A stretch of 64,000 nucleotides of DNA from Legionellales bacterium (lineage in GTDB: Bacteria; Pseudomonadota; Gammaproteobacteria; Comchoanobacterales; Comchoanobacteraceae). The notes under the pieces are model-generated. The model had not been told where the DNA came from, did not search any database, and saw nothing but the letters and a program-made list of their open reading frames with translations. A program made the position numbers and the translations under genes. Position 1 is the stretch's first letter. Every line of letters begins with the position of its first letter. The DNA lies in the NCBI GenBank assembly GCA_002690495.1, contig NZEV01000023.1, forward strand, positions 95,009-159,008, in the 5' to 3' direction. Shown one piece after another: positions 18,197 to 28,717 of the stretch.

Positions 18197-20383
18197 ATGA
18201 GTGACAGATCTAATGGAAGAGCAGATATGACCTATGGGTTATCTGTACAGACACCGCTCTCTGAGGAAATTCTAAACGAAATTCCTATTTCAATTAGGTT
18301 ATCTCAAATGGGTGCATTCACAAGATTCTGCTTTATGACTTTATGTGGTGCGCTCTTATTAGCCGTACCTGCTTTGATGATCACAGGCTTTGCGCTTGAA
18401 AATGCATTGTTGCTTACAGCAGGAATTGCTATTGCTTTCCCAGTAGTCATGCTCTATGTCGTATCATCCGATATATTAAAAAATCACAGTCATCTAACAA
18501 ACACTTTCAGAACCAAGAACCAAAATCTATCGCTGCAAGAAACCATCTCTTTTGAGAAAGCACAATCCACTAAACTTAAACAAGAATATGTCAAGCTAGA
18601 AGAAACAAAAAATCAATATCAAGTCGAAATCGCACAGATTAGAGAAGATATTAAAAGCAAGGAGCGTTGCCTGACTAGTAAAAATCAATATATTTCCAGA
18701 GAATTAATCACATTCACTGCAAGCTTAAGTCGATTTATAGGAGAATTAAATCCAAACAGCACATTAGCAAAGAGATTGAAACCGAGTGCAGATCAGCTAT
18801 GTAGATACATACTGTCTAATCCCGGGGCGATCAGCATTTATTCTCAAGACTTTTATCACCTTATCAATGAGCTGGTTCACTATAATCACCTCAATTCGAA
18901 ATTTATACAATATACCACGTTGACAGAAGCACATATTAAAAAATATGAAGCCTCAATTAAAATGCTGCAAAATAAAATGAGCAGCATCAACTTACAATTA
19001 AATCGTTTGTATGGACATGCTTACGCTAATCGCTTCCACACAGATGGTGGTTTGCCTATTGAGGGATTTAAACCACTTTATCAAACATTGATTGGTGAGT
19101 TACAATCTACATTTCCTGAAATCATTAAAGAACATGAATTACACTCTTTTGGAAAAGATAAAGGCGAGCGGGAAACAATCAGCAAATCCTCTATACCACA
19201 TCAAATCACACTGGAAAGCTATGATGACCCTTTTGAACGCTATACGCTCATGAGTTCGTCAACACTATCGAGCTTATCAACAGAACTACCAAGATTACCA
19301 AAACATTTTAAAAAAGAGACGAATGAAACACATCAAATTTACAGTTTTGGCACGATTTCTCCCATTGTATATTGGACCGGCCTTGAACCTAATAACCGAT
19401 TTGTAATTGGATTACTCAGCATTGTCATATTAGCCATGATACCGATGTTACTTATCACAGCCTATCTACTCCATATTCCAATGCTATTAAATGTTGCCGC
19501 AATTATTTCAATGCCATGCCTATTACAAGCCTATATTGTAAACGACATTTTAAATACTGATACTATTTATAAAGAAAGTGACCAGCATCGACAAAACTTC
19601 AATCTCAACCTCTCAACGGTGGCGAGATTGGAAGAGGAAAATCGCCAAATGCAGCAACATTTGAACATACTATCTCAACAAGTGGACGGCATTAAAGAGC
19701 TGAGTGACGAGCTTAACAATGAAGTCGAATGGCTTAATAATGCATTATCCAGTGAAAACAATGATCAAGCTAATTGGGAAAAAAGTTCTGAGGTCGTTTA
19801 CGAGGCAATCCAAAATTATTTTGCTCAGTTACCAGACGACGACGACGCGATTGAAATTATCGTCTCAATGATAACACTCTGTTGCGATGCTATTGATCAT
19901 AAAGATTCCAAATCACCACTAGAGCTCAACGAGCAAACTCTATCTGATATTCACTCAAGTCTTTTTAATAATGCGGACCTTGAACATCGATTTAAACAAT
20001 ATCACAAAGAATCTGAAGTTTACATTCATCGTATGCACAATAGTTTCTCAACCTTAAAAAAGCAATTTGTTGAATTTCAAGCGAAAATTGTTGATGAAGC
20101 CATCCCAGCGACACAGGTCAGTCGCATGCAAGCCGATACCCCCAAATTTAAAGACTCCTTACTCAATTTACATCTTGAACTGTGTCAAGCATGGAATTAT
20201 TTATTGGGCACAACAGCGACTGAGCAAGATGACCAGAAGATTGACCGGTTGAAAAAATCACCGTCTAAAATCAGAAATACATACCTTAAATTAGATCAAC
20301 CTGAGCAAAATTGGAGTACGAACTTTTTCACAATGATCAATATGGAAGAAACGCCTCCACAAACAGTATACAAGCTTCGCTAG
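18197..20383 (+). CDS. Membrane/coiled-coil protein with internal duplication (728 aa)
   Basis: Not recognised by family. It is built from two similar modules. Each has a pair of membrane helices followed by a coiled coil and a helical domain: helices at ~44-90 with coiled coil ~105-155, and helices at ~402-448 with coiled coil ~455-520. The helix pairs align without gaps over 52 residues, from Arg43-Phe to Asp92-Ile-Leu and from Arg401-Phe to Asp450-Ile-Leu, with about 16 identities. No signal peptide. Both soluble parts probably face the same side of the membrane. Paired hydrophobic helices with long coiled coils also occur in inclusion-membrane or vacuole-targeted effectors; that is only inference. 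Confidence 0.75.
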   Translation: MSDRSNGRADMTYGLSVQTPLSEEILNEIPISIRLSQMGAFTRFCFMTLCGALLLAVPALMITGFALENALLLTAGIAIAFPVVMLYVVSSDILKNHSHLTNTFRTKNQNLSLQETISFEKAQSTKLKQEYVKLEETKNQYQVEIAQIREDIKSKERCLTSKNQYISRELITFTASLSRFIGELNPNSTLAKRLKPSADQLCRYILSNPGAISIYSQDFYHLINELVHYNHLNSKFIQYTTLTEAHIKKYEASIKMLQNKMSSINLQLNRLYGHAYANRFHTDGGLPIEGFKPLYQTLIGELQSTFPEIIKEHELHSFGKDKGERETISKSSIPHQITLESYDDPFERYTLMSSSTLSSLSTELPRLPKHFKKETNETHQIYSFGTISPIVYWTGLEPNNRFVIGLLSIVILAMIPMLLITAYLLHIPMLLNVAAIISMPCLLQAYIVNDILNTDTIYKESDQHRQNFNLNLSTVARLEEENRQMQQHLNILSQQVDGIKELSDELNNEVEWLNNALSSENNDQANWEKSSEVVYEAIQNYFAQLPDDDDAIEIIVSMITLCCDAIDHKDSKSPLELNEQTLSDIHSSLFNNADLEHRFKQYHKESEVYIHRMHNSFSTLKKQFVEFQAKIVDEAIPATQVSRMQADTPKFKDSLLNLHLELCQAWNYLLGTTATEQDDQKIDRLKKSPSKIRNTYLKLDQPEQNWSTNFFTMINMEETPPQTVYKLR

Positions 20384-20399
20384 CGCTCTGTAAAAAACA

Positions 20400-20408
20400 T
20401 GTTATAAT
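20400..20408 (+). promoter_or_regulatory. Extended -10 promoter for lepA
   Basis: TG-T-TATAAT ends 10 nt before the lepA ATG at 20419. Transcription would start about 4 nt before the ATG, and there is no proper Shine-Dalgarno, so lepA probably has an extremely short leader. Confidence 0.5.
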
Positions 20409-20418
20409 CTATGGGAAT

Positions 20419-22224
20419 ATGAAAGTACCATTAGAAAACATTAGAAATTTTTCAGTTATCGCACACATTGATCATGGCAAATCGACTTTATCTGATCGCT
20501 TTATTCAAACATGTGGCGGTCTGTCTGAGCGAGAAATGCAAGATCAGGTCCTTGATACGATGGATATCGAGCGAGAGAGAGGCATCACGATTAAAGCGCA
20601 AAGTGTGACTTTATTTTTTAAGGCAAAAGATCAACAAATCTATCAACTCAATTTTATTGATACTCCAGGCCATGTGGATTTTTCATATGAAGTCTCTCGA
20701 TCCTTGTCTGCTTGTGAGGGAGCACTATTAGTCGTTGATGCAGCACAAGGCGTTGAGGCCCAAACAGTGGCCGTGTGTTACACAGCCATCGAGCAAGATC
20801 TAGAAATTTTACCTGTACTGAATAAAATCGATCTGCCTCAGGCAGATCCTGATAAGGTCAAAAAAGAGATCACTGAAATTGTTGGATTAGATGGTGATGC
20901 TGCGCTTTGTGTCAGTGCAAAATCAGGTATTGGCATTGATGAGCTACTCCAAGAAATTGTTGATAAAATACCCGCACCCAAAGGTGATAGTACAGCCCCC
21001 TTACAAGCCCTCATTATTGATTCATGGTTTGATAATTATCTAGGCGTAGTCTCTCTCATAAGAGTCGTTCATGGTCAAGTGAATAAAAAAGATAAAATTA
21101 CAATCATGTCTACTGGGCAACAATATCAAGTAGATGATATTGGTATTTTCAAACCCACGCGTGAGCCTGTTGAAACGCTTTCACCTGGCCAAGTCGGCTA
21201 TATGATTGCAGGTATCAAGAATATCAAAGGCGCACCCGTTGGTGATACAATCACACAAGCCTATCAGCCCGCAGAACAACCTTTAAGTGGTTTCGAACAA
21301 TCTAAACCACAAGTATATGCTGGATTGTTTCCAATGAGTACTGACGATTACCAGGATTTTAGAGAAGCGTTAGATAAATTAACTCTCAATGATTCCTCAT
21401 TACAGTTCGAACCTGAATCATCGGATGCTCTAGGATTTGGGTTTAGGTGTGGATTTCTTGGATTACTCCATATGGAGATCATTCGAGAACGTCTTGAAAG
21501 AGAATATCAAATTGACCTGATTATGACAGCCCCAACTGTACAGTATAAGGTGACCTCTATGGACGGTACTTTACAGTTTCTTCATAGCCCCAAATCACTC
21601 CCTCAGCCTAATCATATTCGTCACATTGAAGAACCGATTGCCATGACACAAATTCTGACACCAGAAGAACATTTAGGTGCCATCATTAAATTATGTGAAG
21701 AGCGAAGAGGTCGTCAACAAGACCTGCAATATGTCGGTAAACAAATCGCCTTATCATATCACTTACCTATGAACGAAATTGTTCTTGATTTTTTCGACCG
21801 TGTAAAATCTCTGAGTCGAGGATATGCCTCCTTAGATTATGCTTTTTCTCACTATCAACAATCCCCAATGGTAAAATTAGATATCTTAATCAATGGCGAT
21901 AAAGTAGACGCACTGGCTGCGATTGTTCACAAAGATCGCGCACAAGGATTTGGCAGGTCACTTGCGGAAAAATTGAAATCACTGATTCCAAAACAGATGT
22001 ATGCCGTTGCAATCCAAGCTGCAATTGGTGGGAATATCATTGCGAGAGAAACAGTGAGTGCAATGCGAAAAAATGTGACTGCAAAATGTTACGGTGGGGA
22101 TGTCAGCCGTAAAAGAAAATTGCTTGAAAAACAAAAAGCAGGTAAAAAAAGGATGAAACAGTTTGGAAGGATTTCGATTCCTCAAGAAGCTTTTTTGGCC
22201 GTATTAAAGTTTGATCAAAAGTAA
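20419..22224 (+). CDS. lepA: Elongation factor 4 (LepA)
   Basis: A 601-aa ribosomal GTPase. G-domain motifs: HIDHGKST (P-loop), [10 protein letters not shown] (switch I), DTPGHVDF (G3) and NKIDLP (G4), then domains II-V and the LepA-specific C-terminal domain ([20 protein letters not shown]). The frame is open to 20311, but the conserved start is [20 protein letters not shown] at 20419. In many gammaproteobacteria lepA is followed by lepB; here lepB is 31 kb away, with rnc. Confidence 0.97.
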   Translation: MKVPLENIRNFSVIAHIDHGKSTLSDRFIQTCGGLSEREMQDQVLDTMDIERERGITIKAQSVTLFFKAKDQQIYQLNFIDTPGHVDFSYEVSRSLSACEGALLVVDAAQGVEAQTVAVCYTAIEQDLEILPVLNKIDLPQADPDKVKKEITEIVGLDGDAALCVSAKSGIGIDELLQEIVDKIPAPKGDSTAPLQALIIDSWFDNYLGVVSLIRVVHGQVNKKDKITIMSTGQQYQVDDIGIFKPTREPVETLSPGQVGYMIAGIKNIKGAPVGDTITQAYQPAEQPLSGFEQSKPQVYAGLFPMSTDDYQDFREALDKLTLNDSSLQFEPESSDALGFGFRCGFLGLLHMEIIRERLEREYQIDLIMTAPTVQYKVTSMDGTLQFLHSPKSLPQPNHIRHIEEPIAMTQILTPEEHLGAIIKLCEERRGRQQDLQYVGKQIALSYHLPMNEIVLDFFDRVKSLSRGYASLDYAFSHYQQSPMVKLDILINGDKVDALAAIVHKDRAQGFGRSLAEKLKSLIPKQMYAVAIQAAIGGNIIARETVSAMRKNVTAKCYGGDVSRKRKLLEKQKAGKKRMKQFGRISIPQEAFLAVLKFDQK

Positions 22225-22255
22225 ACTTAGTACTCAGACCAATAGCAGATGCTCT

Positions 22256-24127
22256 TTATATTGATCGTAGATCATCAAAACCATGCACTTGGTTTAAACA
22301 ACCATTGAAATCACAGCAAATCACCTTTTGGTTTGTAGAATACTGCATGAGCCATGTAGGTGAGCATTTTAGGTCATGAGGACGCTTTGACCAGTCTGCT
22401 TTAATTAATAAACCGTGCTGAGAGAGTGCTAACGCTGAAATCATTTGTCCGCATGTTCTCTTATCTGAAACAACTTTTTCGTACGTTTGTCTAAGCGCAT
22501 CCCATCTTTCTCTGTATTCATGATCACCGTCTATCAAGCAAAGCATAATCATGTTAAAAGCCATCATCCCATTACCACTTGGCACAGCATGATCATCCCA
22601 AGACCAAGGATTCACAATCAACGTATTGTCTTCGATCGGATTTTGTCGATATAACTGATTATCTTCGTCATAGAAACGTTCAGCCTCTTTAATTAATTCC
22701 TTTGCCTCAGTTAAAAAATGTGCTTCAGAGGTTGCAAGATATAACTGTAATTTTGCTTGAATATAATTTGCTATATCATCAATATAACAAGACTTAGTGA
22801 CGTGTTGCTGATAACTACAATGGAACCACTGACCCTCTTTAAAGAGGATGGACTGACAAGTTAAATCACATTTAATGGCCATATCTAACCATTCACTTTT
22901 ATTCAGCACTAAGCTTGCTTTTGCTAATGAGGCAATCAGCAAAGCGTTCCAATCAAGCATGATTTTACGGTCCACTGTTGGTGCTACTTTCTTTTTTTGC
23001 GCTGACTCTAAAGCATAAAAGATACGGTTTATCACCGCAGGCTCAAATGTTTCTTCTTGAATATGTTTTGTTGATAAAATTTGTTGTGGTTCATCATTCC
23101 AATTAAAGTATTGTTTTGCAATGGTATAATCTTCTTTCAGCAACTGTTTTAATTCCGGTGTATCCCAAACATAGAATAACCCCTCTTGACCATCAGAATC
23201 CGCATCTGTACTTGAGGCAAAAGCACCTTTTTCACTGAGTGTATTTGATATCCATTCAACTGTCTGATCGAGTCTTGAAGATAAAAAATCATGTTGTTCG
23301 TAATTATATAAGTCAACTAATAATGCGATAAATAGTGCATTATCACATAAGAGTTTTTCAAAATGAGGAATGAGCCAATGTTCATCAGTACTGTATCTGA
23401 AAAGACCACCTCCAAGATGATCATAAATACCACCAAAACAAAGATTAGATGCTGTTAAAAAACTGACATCAACTAGATCAGTCTCTTTTGTTAAGATACC
23501 CTGAGCAAAAATAGCTTGCCATAACTTGATCTGGGGAAACTTAGGTGCCCCAAGCAAGCCCCCTTCCTTAAAGTCTATTTGATCTTTAATATGACTATTG
23601 ACGTAGGTGGGTTGATCACTGACACTATAAGCGTCTTTTAGTTTCTCAAGCACTTGAGATGTCATAGACACAATGTCATCTTGATTTTTATGCCACAAAA
23701 TTGAAATACGACCTATTAATTCGATAAATGATAAGTGGTCTTCTCCAGGGTACTTTGGAAAATAAGTTCCTGCAAAAAAGGGAATACCATTAGGGGTTAA
23801 AAAAAGACTCATTGGCCACCCCCCATGACCTGTCATTCCCACCAACGCCTTCATGTAGAGTTGGTCAATGTCTGGTCTTTGCTCTCGATCAACTTTTATA
23901 CAAATAAATTGATCATTCAAGACATTTGCAATTTCAGAATCTTGAAAGCTTTCTCGGCTCATTACATGACACCAATGACAACTAGAAAAACCGATTGACA
24001 AAAAGATGGGCTTATTGCGCTGACGTGCTAATTCAAATGGTAAATCTCCCCATTCGAACCAGGCAATATTTTGGTCAGCATACTGTTTTAAATAGGGACT
24101 ACTTGAGTTTTTTAAGTCATTTTTCAT
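22256..24127 (-). CDS. Thioredoxin-domain protein, DUF255/YyaL (spermatogenesis-associated 20 family)
   Basis: A ~623-aa protein with an N-terminal thioredoxin-like domain (KPIFLSIGFSSCHWCHVMSRESF, CxxC at ~51-54; VDREQRPDIDQLYM; GGWPMSLFLTPNG) and a large alpha/alpha-barrel-like C-terminal region (GGIYDHLGGGLFRYSTDEHW; STDADSDGQEGLFYVW; SGNGMM). This is the widespread YyaL/SSP411 family, whose role is not settled. Three in-frame ATGs exist at 24139, 24133 and 24127; the last is chosen because TTGCGA-N18-TATGAT ends 7 nt before it and the family starts near NDLKNSSSPYLKQYA. Confidence 0.85.
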   Translation of the reverse strand: MKNDLKNSSSPYLKQYADQNIAWFEWGDLPFELARQRNKPIFLSIGFSSCHWCHVMSRESFQDSEIANVLNDQFICIKVDREQRPDIDQLYMKALVGMTGHGGWPMSLFLTPNGIPFFAGTYFPKYPGEDHLSFIELIGRISILWHKNQDDIVSMTSQVLEKLKDAYSVSDQPTYVNSHIKDQIDFKEGGLLGAPKFPQIKLWQAIFAQGILTKETDLVDVSFLTASNLCFGGIYDHLGGGLFRYSTDEHWLIPHFEKLLCDNALFIALLVDLYNYEQHDFLSSRLDQTVEWISNTLSEKGAFASSTDADSDGQEGLFYVWDTPELKQLLKEDYTIAKQYFNWNDEPQQILSTKHIQEETFEPAVINRIFYALESAQKKKVAPTVDRKIMLDWNALLIASLAKASLVLNKSEWLDMAIKCDLTCQSILFKEGQWFHCSYQQHVTKSCYIDDIANYIQAKLQLYLATSEAHFLTEAKELIKEAERFYDEDNQLYRQNPIEDNTLIVNPWSWDDHAVPSGNGMMAFNMIMLCLIDGDHEYRERWDALRQTYEKVVSDKRTCGQMISALALSQHGLLIKADWSKRPHDLKCSPTWLMQYSTNQKVICCDFNGCLNQVHGFDDLRSI

Positions 24128-24311
24128 AAGCATTATCATACCAATCTATAGGGTTATTTCGCAACTAAGCTACAGCACAAGAAATCAAAATCAATTAAAT
24201 CAAATTAATTTCTTAATACATTCTATCATCATGAATTTTGTCACTCAAATTATTACTTGAATATATCGTTTATTTCATTATTATTAGTATTTGTAATTAG
24301 AGGTTTTGAAT

Positions 24312-25451
24312 ATGAAAAAGATTGGATCAATGATCCTTAGTGCTGCAGCGATCTTCCCGATTGCTTCAAACGCAGCCCAGGATTTAGACATTGGGGGTTC
24401 TGCAAGAATTGGTGTTGAATATAGTATTATTCCTACAAAATGGATACAGGCTAATAGACAAGATGGTCTCGAAGTAGTCTCGAATAATTCTACATTTTTT
24501 CTAGCAGGAGAAAAGGAAGTAGGTAAAGGAGCCAAAGCCTACTTCAAATACGAATTTGGTGTACTTGGTGATCTAGGTAGTATTGACACAGCGAGTACGT
24601 CATCACTCGACTACGGAACAAATCTATCTTATGTTGGTTACACTTATAATAATTTTGACGTCAGAATGGGAGCAATTGAATCGATTCCATATCAATACGT
24701 TGGTAAATATGATGATGTTGCCTTCGCTAATGGTTACGGCTCTTACAGTGCAAACCATAGAATCCAAAAAGCAGTTGCCGCTACATATCAATTAAGAGAT
24801 TTACAAATTGGTGGTGATATCCAAGCAACAGCGACATCAATCACTAACGGTGCTCAAGGGGATCAACAAGAATCTGCAATTTACAGTTATGCAGTTGGTG
24901 CACAATACAAAAAGGGATGTGTCGAAGTCGGCGCAGCCTACAATGCTTACGTAACTGGAGCAACAGGCGATGCAGACAGCAACCAATCAGAGCAACTCCA
25001 ATCAACAAACAATGAAGGTAATATTCCTAGTTACTGGGGTATTGGATTTTCATATGACGTAAACAGCATACCTGTTTATAAGAACATTGAAACTGGAGAT
25101 TTTAAAATCTTTGCTTCATATAATAATCTAGCCAGAGGTAATAATGGCGCAACACACGGTACTGAGGACAGTTTAACAAACGGTACTGAAGCTGGCTTTT
25201 ACAACAGTGGTTCATACAGTATAGGTTTATCAATGATGGATATGACTTTACGCTATGATAGTGGTTTCTTAGATAGTGGATCTGATGCAATCCTTCTAAA
25301 CTATGAACGTCATCTTGCTGATAATGTTACCGTTCGTGCTGAAGCAAACTGGCCAGGTGTACTTGCAGTAGACACTTTCTATGTCCATGGTGGTGATGCG
25401 AAAGATTTTTCAGCAAACACATATATGGTTGACTTAAAATACGATTTCTAA
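24312..25451 (+). CDS. Outer-membrane porin (copy 1)
   Basis: A 379-aa beta-barrel precursor. Signal peptide MKKIGSMILSAAAIFPIASNA, then a mature N-terminus (QDLDIGGSARIGVEY) typical of Gram-negative general porins. It has alternating amphipathic strands (YFKYEFGV, LSYVGYTYNNFDVRMGA) and a C-terminal KYDF whose final Phe is the BAM recognition signal. AGAGG lies before the ATG; an in-frame TTG 6 nt upstream is less likely. The 184-nt region before the gene is AT-rich and includes an AATTAA / TTAATT inverted repeat at ~24193-24211. Confidence 0.87.
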   Translation: MKKIGSMILSAAAIFPIASNAAQDLDIGGSARIGVEYSIIPTKWIQANRQDGLEVVSNNSTFFLAGEKEVGKGAKAYFKYEFGVLGDLGSIDTASTSSLDYGTNLSYVGYTYNNFDVRMGAIESIPYQYVGKYDDVAFANGYGSYSANHRIQKAVAATYQLRDLQIGGDIQATATSITNGAQGDQQESAIYSYAVGAQYKKGCVEVGAAYNAYVTGATGDADSNQSEQLQSTNNEGNIPSYWGIGFSYDVNSIPVYKNIETGDFKIFASYNNLARGNNGATHGTEDSLTNGTEAGFYNSGSYSIGLSMMDMTLRYDSGFLDSGSDAILLNYERHLADNVTVRAEANWPGVLAVDTFYVHGGDAKDFSANTYMVDLKYDF

Positions 25452-25465
25452 TCAGGTAGTACATT

Positions 25466-26572
25466 ATGTTTAAAAAAGCAGTAACATCTTTATTATTATT
25501 TAATTTAACAAGTGAAGGCGTTGCTGCTTTTTCACCAGATTTAGATATTGGAGGAACGACTAAAATAGGTCTTGAGTATAACGTTGTTCCGACAAAATGG
25601 GCTAGTAATCCACAATACCAAGATGGTTTTGATATCATATCAAATAGTTCTAATTTTCATATTGGTGCTTCTCAAGCTTTAGATCAAGATAGCACCGCTT
25701 ATTTCAAATATGTACTCCGCATTGATACAGCGATGGGTACAATGAATAAAAGCACTCAAGTCAAAAGTGGTACTAATTACGCCTATGTAGGTTACACATA
25801 CAAAAATTTTGACATTCAAACAGGTGCGATGAAGTCAATTCCCTATAAATATGTAGGAAAATATGATGATGTCGCTTTTATAGAGGGTTATCACTCCTAT
25901 AGTGCTAATCGAAAAATTCAAAAAGCAGTCTTAGCCACCTATCAAATCGGAGCATTACAGCTCGGTACTGATATACAAGCAACTGCCACTGGTGTCGCAG
26001 ATGGTCAACAAGGTGATCAGGGAACCTCCAGTATATTTAGTTACGCTGTTGGTGCACAATATGCTAAAGACAATGTAGAGATCGGCGTTGCATATAATGC
26101 ATATACTTCAGGCGCAGTAGGTAACAGTAATACCAGTCAATCTGAGCAGCTTCAATCATTGAATAACAGTGGACAAATTCCACCATATTGGGGTATCGGT
26201 GGTGCATATACATTTGATAAGGCTACTGGCAATAAATTATTTGGACAGTTCAGTTATCTATCCAGAGGAAATAACTCCAATCAACATGGTACAAATAGCT
26301 CTCTTTCTAATGGAGATAATGTTGGATATTACCAAGATAGTTCCTATGATATTGGTATAAAACTTTATAACACTATCCTCCGTTATAGCAGCGGTTATCT
26401 CGATTCTGAATCAAATAGTCTTCTTGTGAATCATCAAACTGAAGTTGCTAAGAACTTGTTTCTTCGCACTGAAGTCAACTTTCCTAGTGTGTTAGCTGTT
26501 GATTCGTTTAATAGTAGACATAGAACCATTGCCATCAACTCTTATGCTGTTGATGTTAAATACGTATTTTAG
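25466..26572 (+). CDS. Outer-membrane porin (copy 2)
   Basis: A 368-aa porin paralogous to the preceding gene, separated from it by 14 nt. Shared landmarks: DLDIGGTTKIGLEYNVVPTK, YAYVGYTYKNFDIQTGAM, KYVGKYDDVAF, SANRKIQKAVLATYQ, SYAVGAQY, QSEQLQSLNN and the C-terminal VKYVF. The signal peptide MFKKAVTSLLLFNLTSEGVA is somewhat atypical, with Glu before the cleavage region. The pair differs most in what are probably the surface loops. It is convergent with the ccdA-like gene, 4 nt away. Confidence 0.85.
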   Translation: MFKKAVTSLLLFNLTSEGVAAFSPDLDIGGTTKIGLEYNVVPTKWASNPQYQDGFDIISNSSNFHIGASQALDQDSTAYFKYVLRIDTAMGTMNKSTQVKSGTNYAYVGYTYKNFDIQTGAMKSIPYKYVGKYDDVAFIEGYHSYSANRKIQKAVLATYQIGALQLGTDIQATATGVADGQQGDQGTSSIFSYAVGAQYAKDNVEIGVAYNAYTSGAVGNSNTSQSEQLQSLNNSGQIPPYWGIGGAYTFDKATGNKLFGQFSYLSRGNNSNQHGTNSSLSNGDNVGYYQDSSYDIGIKLYNTILRYSSGYLDSESNSLLVNHQTEVAKNLFLRTEVNFPSVLAVDSFNSRHRTIAINSYAVDVKYVF

Positions 26573-26576
26573 TTCA

Positions 26577-27272
26577 TTAAAAACGAGTAATTAGATTTAA
26601 CCACCACTGTGGTAGATGATTTAATATCAATGCTTGTAAATATAGATCTAATTTAAATAAAATCATGCCACCGGCTATGATTAAAATGATCCCAAATACC
26701 AGCTCTACATATTCACTTATCGCATGAAATGGACGCAACCCATAATGAAGCCCATAGCTACATAACAACAAAGGTATTGAGGCTCCTAATCCAAATACTG
26801 CCAATGAAATGATCGCTGATAAGTAATGAGGATCATGCGCAATCATCACCATCACACCACCTAAGGCTGGTCCTACACAAGGCATCCAGATCACACCAAG
26901 CAGCATCCCTATACAAAACTGCCCATATAAGCCCCTTTTATGTGCCTTTTCTGATAGATCATTCGCCACCCCCAGCAATGGCATGATCATATAATGAAGC
27001 AACATAAAATACCTAGATGCTAGAGCAAATAATCCAAGGATAATTAATACAATTGCCGCAAACAACCGCCATAAATCAGCAGAAAATGAAAATAACAGTG
27101 CGATCGACTTTAGGACCACGCCCATGAGCACAAAACCAAAAATTAATCCAGCTGCAGTAATGATTGGACCAAACTTATTTTTTTGTAATGCAGTAGCCCC
27201 TATAATTGGTAATGCAGGTAATATACAAGGTGAGAATGCAATAAATAGACCTGCAAGAAATAGACTGAGCAT
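26577..27272 (-). CDS. CcdA/DsbD-type transmembrane thiol reductant carrier
   Basis: A 231-aa inner-membrane protein with about six or more helices. The redox Cys pair is in SPCILPA (Cys16) and WMPCVGPALGG (Cys132), as in CcdA and the DsbD membrane domain, which carry electrons from cytosolic thioredoxin to the periplasm. It lies 2 nt after a gene for a secreted thioredoxin-fold protein, its likely partner. It could serve cytochrome c maturation or disulphide isomerisation; the context does not tell which. Confidence 0.87.
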   Translation of the reverse strand: MLSLFLAGLFIAFSPCILPALPIIGATALQKNKFGPIITAAGLIFGFVLMGVVLKSIALLFSFSADLWRLFAAIVLIILGLFALASRYFMLLHYMIMPLLGVANDLSEKAHKRGLYGQFCIGMLLGVIWMPCVGPALGGVMVMIAHDPHYLSAIISLAVFGLGASIPLLLCSYGLHYGLRPFHAISEYVELVFGIILIIAGGMILFKLDLYLQALILNHLPQWWLNLITRF

Positions 27273-27274
27273 GA

Positions 27275-27697
27275 TTATAGAGGTGTTCTAATTAAATCCT
27301 CTATACTCGTTTCAGATGTAATGAAAGCTTTACATGCTAATAATTTGTTTTCATCAATGACTAGTATTGTAGATCTAGAGGCAAGATTACACGGTTGCTT
27401 TGGATGATTTTGATTATATTCATTAATATAATTTTCTGTTAAGAAAGCCTTATCATCCTCTGCGCCAAAATATGGTAAATTATAAAAGGACATTGATTTA
27501 TAGGGCTGTTTAGTCACTAGATCCTTAAATATTGACTGCTGTGCCATACAATGGCCACACCAAACTGCTTTAACCGCAACAACCACTCTCTTGCCATCAG
27601 CAATACTTTTATTGAATGCCTCTGTAGTAAATGGCTCTATTGCAGCAAACGAACAGGCACTTAAACATACAATTAATGATCTTAATAAATAATTCAT
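27275..27697 (-). CDS. Secreted thioredoxin-like protein
   Basis: A 140-aa protein with an N-terminal signal peptide (MNYLLRSLIVCLSACSFA; a lipobox is not clear) and a thioredoxin fold with redox motif WCGHC (Cys47, Cys50). It resembles the C-terminal domain of DsbD (thioredoxin_7 type: FNKSIADGKRVVVAVKAVWCGHC). Together with the adjacent CcdA-like carrier it would act as a split DsbD that reduces periplasmic thiols. It begins 2 nt after the dnaJ stop, so it belongs to the dnaK-dnaJ transcript. Confidence 0.82.
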   Translation of the reverse strand: MNYLLRSLIVCLSACSFAAIEPFTTEAFNKSIADGKRVVVAVKAVWCGHCMAQQSIFKDLVTKQPYKSMSFYNLPYFGAEDDKAFLTENYINEYNQNHPKQPCNLASRSTILVIDENKLLACKAFITSETSIEDLIRTPL

Positions 27698-27699
27698 CT

Positions 27700-28707
27700 C
27701 TACTCCTTGATTCTAAAAAAAGACTTTATAGATTTAAACCACTGCATCATTTTTGGATTTTGACTTTCTATTAATGATGATTGAAATTCATGAAGTAATT
27801 TTTGTTGTTTTAAATTTAATTTTACTGGCGTCTCTACAAGCACGCTACATAATAAATCTCCCATAATCCCCCCTTTTTTTAAAGGTGGCATACCACGACC
27901 ACGTAATCGTAGTTGAGAATTAGTTTGAGTGCCTGGAGGAATTTTTAATCTCACTTTACCTGTGAGTGTTGGGACATCGATCTCACCACCAAGAGCAGCC
28001 GTGACAAAATCAACTGGAATTTGACAAGCTAAATGAGTTCGATCCCTTTTAAACAGAGCATGTTCTTTGACTAATACCTGAACATATAAGTCTCCAGTTT
28101 GTCCATTATTGGTGTAGCCACCGCCCTGTACCCTGATTTGATCTCCATTATCAATACCCTGTGGAATTTTAACATTGATCTTTCTCGCTGATGTACTTGT
28201 ATCCTGAACGCGACCAGATCCTCGACATACAGGACATGTTTGTTGCATCGCAATAAAACCATGAGAGACTTGAATTGAGCCTTGGCCATGACATTTTGGA
28301 CAAACAGTAGTCGCGGGAATTTCTATTTGAAGTTCCTTACCAAATACAGCTTCTTCTAAGGAGATAGAGACTTGATATTGAACGTCTAGGGCTTGTTTTT
28401 GAGCACGTCTTGATTGACCAGCTCCACCAAAGAACTCATCAAAGATACCTCCAAACATATCGTTGATGTCCATACCACCTGGACCGCCTCCTCCCATTTG
28501 AGGGTCAGCTGTACCAAATCGGTCGTACTGAGCTCGCTTTTGGTCGTCAGATAGTACCTGATAAGCTTCGCTCACTTTTTTAAACTGTTCAGCATCACCC
28601 GTTGGTTTATCAGGGTGATACCGATTTGCAAGTTTTCTATAGGCTGTTTTTAGCTCACTGGCTGATGCGTTACGCTCTACGCCTAGCGTTTGATATAAAT
28701 CATCCAC
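27700..28707 (-). CDS. dnaJ: Chaperone DnaJ with reduced zinc-binding domain
   Basis: A 335-aa Hsp40 co-chaperone of DnaK. The J domain has HPD at 31-33, followed by a Gly/Phe region ([16 protein letters not shown]). The zinc domain contains only two CxxCxGxG motifs (CPKCHGQG at 136, CPVCRGSG at 158) instead of four. Alignment by eye to E. coli DnaJ shows that motifs 2 and 3 remain, while 1 and 4 (the outer zinc centre) are missing. The C-terminal substrate-binding domains are intact ([31 protein letters not shown]). Usual length is ~375 aa. Operon with dnaK. Confidence 0.92.
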   Translation of the reverse strand: MDDLYQTLGVERNASASELKTAYRKLANRYHPDKPTGDAEQFKKVSEAYQVLSDDQKRAQYDRFGTADPQMGGGGPGGMDINDMFGGIFDEFFGGAGQSRRAQKQALDVQYQVSISLEEAVFGKELQIEIPATTVCPKCHGQGSIQVSHGFIAMQQTCPVCRGSGRVQDTSTSARKINVKIPQGIDNGDQIRVQGGGYTNNGQTGDLYVQVLVKEHALFKRDRTHLACQIPVDFVTAALGGEIDVPTLTGKVRLKIPPGTQTNSQLRLRGRGMPPLKKGGIMGDLLCSVLVETPVKLNLKQQKLLHEFQSSLIESQNPKMMQWFKSIKSFFRIKE

Positions 28708-28717
28708 AAGTTAAGCC

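Noticed and set aside
22256..24127. DUF255 protein as a secreted thiol oxidoreductase
   Set aside because: No signal peptide; the N-terminus begins directly with the conserved cytosolic family sequence.
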